A stretch of DNA of 64,000 nucleotides from Symplocastrum torsivum CPER-KK1 (GTDB lineage: Bacteria; Cyanobacteriota; Cyanobacteriia; Cyanobacteriales; Coleofasciculaceae). Below, in pieces: positions 56,997 to 64,000 of the stretch. Numbering within the stretch: position 1 is the first letter of the stretch; every line of letters begins with the position of its first letter. The notes beneath the pieces were generated by a model that made no database searches, was not told the DNA's origin, and saw only the letters and a list, made by a program, of their open reading frames with translations. The stretch is taken from NCBI GenBank assembly GCA_019358875.1, contig JAHHIF010000031.1, positions 1 to 64,000 on the forward strand, written 5' to 3'. The position numbers and the translations under genes were made by a program.

Positions 56997-59291
56997 ATGG
57001 ATACCGAACGCGACTATCAAATGTTTTCACAGAGGCAGGGTGGCAAGCTATCTGATCCCATAGCACAAAGCCATGCGCCTGAGCCGGAAGAGAGTAGTGG
57101 ACATACACTGGATCTGGCTTGGCTTTTTGCGGTAGTTCGTCGTCGCGCACCTGTGATGTTCGCAGCATCGCTGGCTTTAGGGACGTTAGCTGGCGGCTAT
57201 ATTATTTGGAATGCCAAAAAGACTCCTCCCTCCTACAAAGGTTCATTTCGGGTTTTGGTAGAACCCGTCACGGCAGAGGGGAGGCTAGCGAAGCTCTCGT
57301 TACTTGCTCAAACCGGTAACAATATGGGTGCTTCAGAAATCTCTAAGTTAGGAATTGAAAACTCTGACTTAGTAGATTATGAAACTCAAATTCGGGTCCT
57401 CACAAGTCCCAAGCTGATGACTCCGGTGATTAAAGAGTTACAAGCTCGGTATCCAGATATTACTTACGATTCAGTAACGGGTAAGTTAGAGATTGCCCGC
57501 ATCAGTTACGAAAAAGATGGCAAACAGCAAGGCACCAAAATTTTAGGTGTTACCTATGAGGATAGAGATACAGAGAAAATTGAGTTTGTCTTAGATAAAC
57601 TGGCACAAACGTACTTAAGCTATAGCAGGGATGAGCGTCTAGCTAGTCTACGTCAGGGAATTCAGTTTATCGACGAGCAACTTCCAGCTCTAGAGAAGAA
57701 AGTTGATACACTCCAAGGAGAACTGCAAAAACTACGTCAGCAGTACACTTTAAATGAGCCAGGTACAACAGGAGAAGCTTTAACTGAGCAAGCTCGATCT
57801 CTGAGCGCACAGCGCGTTGATCTTCAAGCAGAACTGGTTCAGACAAGAGCAGCCTACGAGACTCGACAAAGACAGCTTAGTGAAGATAATATCGTCTCCG
57901 TTCTGTCGAGCGATCCTAATAAGCCAGACACCTACAGCAATCTGATCACAGAGCTTCAGAAGGTAGATACGGAGATTGCCCTTCAATCTTCGCAGTTTCT
58001 TGAAAATAGCCCACCGATTCAAGATTTACGGGAAAAACAGCAAAATTTACGGACTCTATTAACTCAAGAAGCAAAAAAGAGTTTGGACAATATTGCTGGT
58101 CAAATTCAAGAATTAGAAGCACGCGATCGCTATCTTGCCCAAGCTGAAGCTGAGGTTACCGAAAAAGTTAGAGTCTTCCCAACAGTTTTGCGTAGGTACT
58201 CTGATTTAGACCGGGAATTGCAAGTAGCGACAGAAAGCCTCAAGCAATTCTTAGAGAAAAAAGAAACCTTGAGGCTAGATGCGTCCCAGCGGGAGATTCC
58301 TTGGGAAGTTATTGCACCCCCAGAATTACCGCGTGATCAGGCAGGGGAATTCATCCCATCTTCTGCAAAACAAACAAAACGGCAACTTGCGATCGCAGGT
58401 GTTTTGAGTATCCTGATGGGGATTGGCATTGGTTTCATCGTTGAAATCCTACACACCGTATTCCACACCCCCGATGAAATCAAAGCTGCTACCAAACTCC
58501 GGTTATTGGGAGTTATTCCCTTTGCCAGAGAACTCAAAAAACTTGACAAAAAAGCCAAAAAACTTCCCCCAGCCTTGTTAGGGCAACTTGGTACGCCTGC
58601 CTTGATACCTGTATCTAAGCAAGCCCCAGACGAGCAAGCCACTGTCTTTTTAGAAGCGTTCCGCTCTCTCTACACCAACATTCGCCTTCTCAGTGCCCGC
58701 AAACCAATTCATTCTTTGGTGATAGGTTCAGCACTCAGCAGTGATGGTAAGACAACGGTTGCCGTACACCTAGCACAGACAGCCGCTTCCATTGGTCAGC
58801 GAGTATTACTCATTGATGCTGATTTGCGTCGTCCTCAACTCCATCTCCGCCTCGGCTTACCGAACGATCGAGGACTCACTGATGTGATTACAACAGATCT
58901 AAGTTTGAATGATGCAATTCAACACTCATCTGTTGAAGATAACCTCTTTGTCATGACTGCAGGTCAAGCCACATCCGACTCAATTAAACTCCTCTCCTCA
59001 GATAAAATGCAGTATCTGATGGAGCAATTCCAAGCCTTTTTCGACTTGGTGATTTACGACACACCACCGCTGCTGGGACTTGCAGATGGCAATATCCTAG
59101 CGGCAAATACCGATGGCATCGTTCTCGTTGTCGGACTGGAGAAAACTGACCGTTCACTGCTCAACAAAGCATTAGAAGGCTTGAAAATTTCCGGTGCCCC
59201 TGTTTTGGGTGTTGTTGCTAATGGGATTAAGGGTTACTCGTCTGAATCCTATGCTCCCTATGTGCGGCAATATCAAACTGTTGAAAAGTAG
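56997..59291 (+). CDS. Wzz/Wzc-like polysaccharide co-polymerase with BY-kinase domain
   Basis: An inner-membrane protein of 764 aa that controls chain length and export. The first span is near residue 48-70, followed by a Wzz domain and a long coiled coil (residues of about 210-440), a second span near 462-482, and a C-terminal bacterial tyrosine kinase: Walker A SALSSDGKTTVAVHLA, Walker A' LLIDADLRRPQLHLRLGLP, Walker B LVIYDTPPLLGLADG. The tail has a tyrosine cluster Y747, Y752, Y755 and Y759, the autophosphorylation sites of such kinases. No cognate phosphatase is adjacent. It is 33 bases after the SLBB gene. Confidence 0.93.
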   Translation: MDTERDYQMFSQRQGGKLSDPIAQSHAPEPEESSGHTLDLAWLFAVVRRRAPVMFAASLALGTLAGGYIIWNAKKTPPSYKGSFRVLVEPVTAEGRLAKLSLLAQTGNNMGASEISKLGIENSDLVDYETQIRVLTSPKLMTPVIKELQARYPDITYDSVTGKLEIARISYEKDGKQQGTKILGVTYEDRDTEKIEFVLDKLAQTYLSYSRDERLASLRQGIQFIDEQLPALEKKVDTLQGELQKLRQQYTLNEPGTTGEALTEQARSLSAQRVDLQAELVQTRAAYETRQRQLSEDNIVSVLSSDPNKPDTYSNLITELQKVDTEIALQSSQFLENSPPIQDLREKQQNLRTLLTQEAKKSLDNIAGQIQELEARDRYLAQAEAEVTEKVRVFPTVLRRYSDLDRELQVATESLKQFLEKKETLRLDASQREIPWEVIAPPELPRDQAGEFIPSSAKQTKRQLAIAGVLSILMGIGIGFIVEILHTVFHTPDEIKAATKLRLLGVIPFARELKKLDKKAKKLPPALLGQLGTPALIPVSKQAPDEQATVFLEAFRSLYTNIRLLSARKPIHSLVIGSALSSDGKTTVAVHLAQTAASIGQRVLLIDADLRRPQLHLRLGLPNDRGLTDVITTDLSLNDAIQHSSVEDNLFVMTAGQATSDSIKLLSSDKMQYLMEQFQAFFDLVIYDTPPLLGLADGNILAANTDGIVLVVGLEKTDRSLLNKALEGLKISGAPVLGVVANGIKGYSSESYAPYVRQYQTVEK

Positions 59292-59353
59292 TAAGCTCTC
59301 ACGCCTTGATAAACTGCACCCTCATTAGTACCGATAACACCTTGTGCAGGGGG

Positions 59354-59410
59354 ACTGGGGGCGGCAATCTGCCCCCAGTGGGGGGATTGGGGGGCAACGT
59401 CCCCCAATCC
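59354..59410 (+). terminator. Tandem GC-rich hairpins after the kinase gene
   Basis: Two perfect hairpins in tandem: ACTGGGGGC/GCCCCCAGT (59354-59362 with 59371-59379), and GGATTGGGGG/CCCCCAATCC (59384-59393 with 59401-59410, seven-base loop). They lie 63 bases beyond the kinase stop codon and precede TTTAATT. Very G-rich arms could also fold in other ways. Confidence 0.6.
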
Positions 59411-59558
59411 GGGTTTAATTACAACGACTATTTTTCGCTTACTCCTTTCCCGCCAGAAGAATACCTATTGTATTTCCACGCAAAATTAAGGTTTGAGCCA
59501 TCTGGTAGTAGGTAATCTTAGACCGGGAAGGGAGTAAGTCAGCACCATTCCCCTTAAA

Positions 59559-60320
59559 TCATCGAAGCTGAACCGCACTGCCAACTTTTGCTACGGGAGA
59601 ACGATTCGCATCAGCCGACAACTGTAGAATTCGCGCATCGAGCTTTTGCGCCACATCACCAATTGCTGCCGTTGGTTGTCCACCAGTGGTAGGATACATC
59701 ACTGCTGTAAACGCCCCCACATTATTGCGGCGAAACGCAGCAACATCTACACGTAGCGGTTGACCTTGCATCTCCATCGCCATTGTTAATCCAGTTGAAG
59801 CATTGGCTAGGTTATTGAGTTCTGGAAGCGCTTTATATTCAGTTACCTTCAGCCCCCCAAAGTCTTTTAACTTTTCCTGCAACTGGCTTAGCATCATTTG
59901 CTGGACTTCTGGCTTCTGTTGCTCTTGCAGATTAGCATCGAAACCCGCCTGTTCCGACTGATTCGGGAGTTTCCCCGTAAATCCCAAAACGATTTGGAAG
60001 TTTTGCTGATTGACAAAAGCAAAGAAGTTTTCGGGTTGTAGGCTATTTTGTCCTAGTTGTTGCCTGAGAACATCCAACCGAGAGGCAATCATAGTCGCCA
60101 CTTCTGGAGGCAGTTCGGTAAATCCAGGCGGTAAATCTTCGAGAGTCAAGGCTGCCTGTGGCGTGGCTTGTTGTTCAGCCGCAATTGGAGAAATAATTTG
60201 GGAGGTGGTCGGCTGTTGCTGCGAAACAGTTGGTGCTGTTGGTGTCGCAGCTTGGGCAGGAACCCCAGCCAAAATGACACTCGTTAACACAGATAAGCTC
60301 AAGGATAGTCTTTTTGGCAT
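59559..60320 (-). CDS. Secreted hypothetical protein
   Basis: Not recognised. A 253-aa protein with a signal peptide (LSLSLSVLTSVILAGVPAQA) and a Gln/Thr/Pro-rich linker (TPTAPTVSQQQPTTSQII). The mature part has PPEVATMIASRLDVLRQQLG, FFAFVNQQNFQIVLGFTGKLP, and the C-terminal RVDVAAFRRNNVGAFTAVMY with PTTGGQPTAAIGDVAQKLDARIL. It may be a small alpha/beta fold, possibly lipid- or ligand-binding, but that is guesswork. A GC-hairpin terminator region lies in the gap to the convergent kinase gene. Confidence 0.65.
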   Translation of the reverse strand: MPKRLSLSLSVLTSVILAGVPAQAATPTAPTVSQQQPTTSQIISPIAAEQQATPQAALTLEDLPPGFTELPPEVATMIASRLDVLRQQLGQNSLQPENFFAFVNQQNFQIVLGFTGKLPNQSEQAGFDANLQEQQKPEVQQMMLSQLQEKLKDFGGLKVTEYKALPELNNLANASTGLTMAMEMQGQPLRVDVAAFRRNNVGAFTAVMYPTTGGQPTAAIGDVAQKLDARILQLSADANRSPVAKVGSAVQLR

Positions 60321-60605
60321 TTCAGTTCAGGAGCAAACTTTACTTTGTCGTTGGCTATTCGCTCATCGTACTATCGTCACTTTCCAAGTGAGTACATCAG
60401 CGAACACCAGCAGAAATTTTCGTCTAGCTAAACATGATGTGCAATATTCATCTCTTGTTCCCCAACTGAGTACAGGTCACCCTAAAAGGGGTTCGGAATT
60501 CACAGTGGCAACAACTACAGGTAATCGCTTAGCTAGGGGACGCATTCCGAACCTCATCAATGACGAGTGGTACTTAGAACATACGAGTAAATTCTAGGTA
60601 ACAAC

Positions 60606-62924
60606 TTAAGCTTCAATCACAACCCGAAGATTTCCCCGCTTCTTAGCAACACGGCAAGCCGTCGTATTACCCGAACGCTCGAATTCCAAATCCAGTAGAG
60701 TTGGACCGACTCTCAAATTGTGCAGCGACAAACTATTAATCGACGCTGGCAAAGCTGGGTCAATAATCCGCAAACAGTTATTCCGAGCATCCGGTACCAA
60801 ATTCACCATCATTTGCAACAACTGGAAGATGCTACCAGTTGCCCAAGCTTGGGGAGAACAGGCGACAGGATACTTCACAGGAGCATTATCTGGAGTACGC
60901 TCATAGCCACAGAAGAGTTCTGGAGGACGCAGGTAGGGCTGTTGTAAGGTCATATCAAACAACCCCTGCGAGAGTTCCAGAGCCTGATCGATCAGCCCAA
61001 GCGATCGCAACCCCAACGCAATTAGTGAATTATCATGAGGCCAAACAGAACCCACATGATACCCCATCGGATTGTACGCAGGTGACAAGCTACTGAGGGT
61101 ACGAACCCCCCAGCCATTAAACATATCCGGCGCACGTAAGCGTTCCGCCACACTGTAAGCTTTTTCGGGTGAGAGGATACCAAGATTGAGACAGTGACCA
61201 GGGTTAGAGGTAATGCTGTCTACCGGATTCCCATCCCCATCCAGCGCCAAGGCACAGAAATCCTCTTCTTCCATCCAGAAATCTTGGTTGAATCGGCGCT
61301 TGAGGTCTTTTGCCTCATCTTGCCATCGATCTGCCAAATCAAGCCGCTTCTTCAGTCGGGCAATTTCACTCAGACGGATTTTGGCAGCATAGACATAAGC
61401 TTGCACTTCGCATAATGCGATCGCACCCGTTGCCAACTGCCCCTTGCGATTGACAATACAATCTCCGGAGTCCTTCCATCCCTGATTCGCTAAGCCTCGC
61501 TTTGAGTGACGCTCGTAACTGAGGTAGCCTGTCTTGCTACAGCTACGGTCGATCCACTCCATTGCGCGTTGGGCACTATTCCACAGACGCTCCAAGGTTT
61601 CAGTGTCGTGCGTCCAAGCGTAGTATTCAGCGTAGAGCATCAACCACAGGGGTGTAGCATCAACGGTGCCGTAGTAAGGAGTATGAGGAATTTCTTGGCA
61701 ACGTGCCATTTCACCCATCCGTAACTCGTGCAAAATCTTGCCGGGTTGCTCATCGCGCCACTCGTCCTCATTCTTGCCTTGGTAATCAGCCAAGATTGTT
61801 AGAGTTTCACGAGCAATCGTTGGATCGAGCATCAGTATCTGCGAGGCGGCGATAATTGAGTCACGCCCGAACAACGTGGAAAACCAAGGGACTCCTGCTG
61901 AGAGTACCTTTCCTTTGCCAAAGGACTGCCGTAGTAGATAAACATCCTGCTCAGCACGCTCGATTACTCGATTAAATGTATTTTTGTCCGAGCGAATCTG
62001 GGTTACCTGTTGATGCCATTCTTGGTGTTCTAATAACTCAGCGGCTTTTGCCTGTATTAGGGTTACTGGCGCACTGACACTAGAAGTAGGGCGATTATTC
62101 GTCAGCATCTGAAGCCGATAGCCTAGTGTTTGCTTCTCGTGAGTATCTAACTCCAGTTGCCAAACCGCCGTGTAACCCGTCAAGTAGTCAGGGAGGCGAT
62201 GAACAAACTCAATGCGAGATTCCATCACAGCGCCATCTAAGCCTTTGTAAGCGAGCGACAACTCAGATGCGATCGCCTTTAAGTAAGACTCTTCTCCAGA
62301 CTCCTCTTGCCCCTTGTGTAAACCGCGTAAAAGCTGTCCTTTATGTTTGCGACCATAACCCCGAACTACAAACAAGTCCACAAAATCCGCATCAAAGCTC
62401 AAACTGAGCTGAAAGCGAATCGGACTGGTGCTGTAGTTAGATACGGTGATTTCTTCAAACAATGACCCATTTAGGACAAGTTCTCGATGAATCCCAACCG
62501 TGTCAGCTCTTAGGGGAGCAAAATCAAAAACAGATGAATCGTTTAGTTCCTCATCTGGCTCTAATTTATCCCCTCCCTCTAATCGTGAGCCTCCGTCCAT
62601 GCTGGGATTGGTACACAGAACAGACAGAGCAAATCCTTTGTCAGCCGTGCTGCTAAGCAACACTGGCGAATGTCCGTTAATTTGTAACTCCAAGCGGCTG
62701 AGAAACCGTGTATCGCAGCAGAATAGCCCCATGCTAGCGTTCGTGTCATCTCCTAAACACCCAGCAATATTGCCAAGCGTATCGGTGACCAGAAACAAGT
62801 CATTATCTTTAACTGTGAGCGTTGGTTGAGGACGCTCACTCAGAACACAAGGCCATTCCGGGATAGGAAGTTGGTCAGCGGGGACAAATGTTTTACCATC
62901 TAAATTCAACGTATCCGTCGTCAT
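60606..62924 (-). CDS. Amylo-alpha-1,6-glucosidase-like enzyme (glycogen debranching type)
   Basis: An enzyme of 772 aa with an N-terminal beta-sandwich domain (GDE_N_bis-like: LVTDTLGNIAGCLGDDTNASMGLFCCDTRFLSRLELQINGH) and a C-terminal (alpha/alpha)6 barrel carrying AGVPWFSTLFGRDSIIAASQILMLDP, TPYYGTVDATPLWLMLYAEYYAWT, NQGWKDSGDCIVNRKGQLA and HVGSVWPHDNSLIALGLRSLG. These are hallmark blocks of the bacterial debranching-like group. The substrate is uncertain: glycogen side chains or an extracellular glucan. I start at ATG 62924; the longer frame uses a TTG at 62942. No signal peptide. It is divergent from nothing close, and a 413-base spacer follows its 5' end. Confidence 0.88.
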   Translation of the reverse strand: MTTDTLNLDGKTFVPADQLPIPEWPCVLSERPQPTLTVKDNDLFLVTDTLGNIAGCLGDDTNASMGLFCCDTRFLSRLELQINGHSPVLLSSTADKGFALSVLCTNPSMDGGSRLEGGDKLEPDEELNDSSVFDFAPLRADTVGIHRELVLNGSLFEEITVSNYSTSPIRFQLSLSFDADFVDLFVVRGYGRKHKGQLLRGLHKGQEESGEESYLKAIASELSLAYKGLDGAVMESRIEFVHRLPDYLTGYTAVWQLELDTHEKQTLGYRLQMLTNNRPTSSVSAPVTLIQAKAAELLEHQEWHQQVTQIRSDKNTFNRVIERAEQDVYLLRQSFGKGKVLSAGVPWFSTLFGRDSIIAASQILMLDPTIARETLTILADYQGKNEDEWRDEQPGKILHELRMGEMARCQEIPHTPYYGTVDATPLWLMLYAEYYAWTHDTETLERLWNSAQRAMEWIDRSCSKTGYLSYERHSKRGLANQGWKDSGDCIVNRKGQLATGAIALCEVQAYVYAAKIRLSEIARLKKRLDLADRWQDEAKDLKRRFNQDFWMEEEDFCALALDGDGNPVDSITSNPGHCLNLGILSPEKAYSVAERLRAPDMFNGWGVRTLSSLSPAYNPMGYHVGSVWPHDNSLIALGLRSLGLIDQALELSQGLFDMTLQQPYLRPPELFCGYERTPDNAPVKYPVACSPQAWATGSIFQLLQMMVNLVPDARNNCLRIIDPALPASINSLSLHNLRVGPTLLDLEFERSGNTTACRVAKKRGNLRVVIEA

Positions 62925-62942
62925 ACCAAATTTTCCAGTCAA

Positions 62943-63355
62943 AGGTAGAGTGGTCTGAGGCTATGGCTTTGTTGCACCGTTATCGGTTGTCAACGTTAAG
63001 AGTGCGACAACACTTACACCTTGTTCATTGAGACGAAAGCGCTTTTAACAAACACTTTAAAGATACGTCCTTGACAAGGCAGACATTTTTTCATCCAGAA
63101 ATGTTGAGACAGTTTCCCGACGCCGATGCCGCTACGCAGGTGAAGATATGGTGGAGACATTCAGCAATAGTAGATGCCCACGAAAAGACTCGCCAGTTGA
63201 CAATTGCCTACAGGCGCCGAGGGAGTTGTCTTTTCACTGGTACGATATTTTCGTCCAGACTTACTCTGTTACAAATGTAATCGAATTAGCAAGACTGGCT
63301 GAGCAAAGATAAGGTCTGTGACGAGACTTAATATTTGTACACAAATGGCTTCCCC
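62943..63355. other. Spacer between two reverse-strand carbohydrate genes
   Basis: A 413-base stretch with no supported gene. A 69-aa frame at 63071-63280 lacks a ribosome binding site and looks random. It should contain the debranching-type gene promoter on the reverse strand. Confidence 0.3.
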
Positions 63356-64000
63356 CTAAGCATTTGCACCCAGAACCATTTTGTAAGCCCGTTCATACTC
63401 ATTGACCATTGACTTGACGCTAAAGCGGTGTGAAACGTAGTTTCGACAAGCGTTTCTGTCTAGTTTCATCGCCTCTGGAACAGCTTGGATCATTTCTTCC
63501 AAGGTGTGGCAGACATATCCAGTCTTACCATGAGCAATCACTTCCGGAACTGAACCTAACGCCATACCAACCACGGGAGTCCCCATCGCCATTGATTCAA
63601 TCATCACCAAACCGAACGGTTCACGCCAAGTGATTGGAAACAGGGTAACTGTTGCCCCTCCAAGCAGATTCGCTTTCTCTTCGTGAGAAACTTCACCCAA
63701 ATACTGAATTTGTTCGCCATCAATCAGTGGTTTTAGCTTCTGGTGATAGTACTCTCGGTCTACTGGGTCAACCTTACCTGCCATTCTCAGAGGTAAGCCA
63801 GTAGCACGAGCAATTTTAATCGCGTCTTCTGGTCCTTTTTCCGGTGAAAGGCGTCCGACAAAAGCAAGATAAGTAGGTTTATCTGGTTCTGCTTGAAAAG
63901 GATAGACCTCTAGATCAATGCCGTTGTAGACCGTGTGAATGTAATTTAAGCCAAGCCTAGGTTCCCGCTGAGCTTCACTGATACTGATATAGGGTTGCCA
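63356..64000 (-). CDS. Glycosyltransferase family 4 protein, partial (C-terminal part)
   Basis: The reading frame continues to the window's right edge, so only the C-terminal 214 residues are seen and the start is missing. The visible part begins WQPYISISEAQREPRLGLNY, then TVYNGIDLEVYPFQ, AFVGRLSPEKGPEDAIKIAR, and the donor-binding E-x7-E motif in WREPFGLVMIESMAMGTPVVG; it ends YKMVLGANA. This is a GT4 (GT-B fold) enzyme. Its specificity cannot be judged from this part. With the BY-kinase/SLBB pair 4 kb away it may belong to an exopolysaccharide locus, but that is inference. Confidence 0.9.
   Translation of the reverse strand, partial: WQPYISISEAQREPRLGLNYIHTVYNGIDLEVYPFQAEPDKPTYLAFVGRLSPEKGPEDAIKIARATGLPLRMAGKVDPVDREYYHQKLKPLIDGEQIQYLGEVSHEEKANLLGGATVTLFPITWREPFGLVMIESMAMGTPVVGMALGSVPEVIAHGKTGYVCHTLEEMIQAVPEAMKLDRNACRNYVSHRFSVKSMVNEYERAYKMVLGANA

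Noticed and set aside
59306-59515. 69-aa frame after the BY-kinase gene
   Set aside because: It runs through the tandem GC hairpins; Gly/Pro-rich translation reflects the hairpin arms, not a protein.
60010-60597. 195-aa frame opposite the secreted hypothetical
   Set aside because: It overlaps antisense to a signal-peptide-bearing gene and has a Cys/Trp-rich, unfoldable composition.
63071-63280. 69-aa frame between the debranching-type gene and the GT4
   Set aside because: No ribosome binding site and no recognisable pattern.

Overview
The window is chromosomal DNA from a cyanobacterium. The evidence is the gene content (cpcT phycobilin lyase, thf1/psb29, ndhS, DUF1830, futA/futB-type iron transport, GH100 invertase, cyanobacterial rnpB), many copies of the HIP1 octamer GCGATCGC in genes and spacers, and heptameric STRR repeats between genes. 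Repeat types and gene set suggest a filamentous lineage (Microcoleus/Coleofasciculus-like), but that assignment is an inference. No prophage, CRISPR array, transposase or tRNA gene was recognised. Nearly all of the window is ordinary chromosome, with small repeats and structured spacers between genes.

Layout. 0-8 kb: small ORF, neutral invertase, valS, coiled-coil protein, Na+/H+ antiporter with universal-stress domains. 8.6-12.7 kb: a reverse-strand run of HAS-barrel-like protein, ndhS, rodA, mrp and an SRPBCC protein. 13-18.5 kb: hemF, STAS protein, cpcT, thf1, trxA, fabG, PfpI-like protein. 18.6-26.2 kb: CIRCE-controlled monocistronic groEL with terminator, AT-rich lipase-like ORF, corA, membrane-anchored unknown, rnpB, rnc, Gfo/Idh oxidoreductase. 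26.2-32.7 kb: sensor kinase, RibD-like reductase, FemAB-like protein, Uma2 protein, PPK2. 32.8-40.4 kb: a Tat-exported caspase-fold protein whose catalytic His/Cys are replaced by Tyr/Ser, then sat, mnmA, a SPOR-like secreted protein and a secreted CHAT protease-like protein with an intact His/Cys dyad. 40.7-44.6 kb: iron permease (futB-like), pentapeptide lipoprotein, DUF433 protein and convergent futA. 45.2-50 kb: a tight DUF1326-DUF2182-beta-carbonic anhydrase cluster followed by ssuA-ssuC-ssuB. 50-55 kb: glycosyltransferase, dxs, a MITE-like four-hairpin repeat, DUF1830 and a small unknown. 55.4-64 kb: exopolysaccharide export pair (SLBB/Wza-like plus Wzc-like tyrosine kinase), a secreted unknown, an amylo-alpha-1,6-glucosidase-like enzyme, and a partial glycosyltransferase cut by the window edge.

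Functional themes are tetrapyrrole/phycobilisome and photosystem maintenance (hemF, cpcT, thf1, ndhS), sulfur (sat, mnmA, ssuABC), iron uptake (futA/B), carbohydrate metabolism and export (invertase, debranching-type enzyme, GT4s, SLBB/BY-kinase), and envelope or stress proteins.

Most worth a second look: the Tyr/Ser pseudo-orthocaspase near an apparently active CHAT protein; the Cys-rich DUF1326 / membrane DUF2182 / carbonic anhydrase cluster; the MITE-like element whose end hairpins differ by paired changes; and heptamer repeats inside rnpB and directly against the pseudo-orthocaspase start codon. All domain calls were made by eye from translated sequence; no database search was possible.
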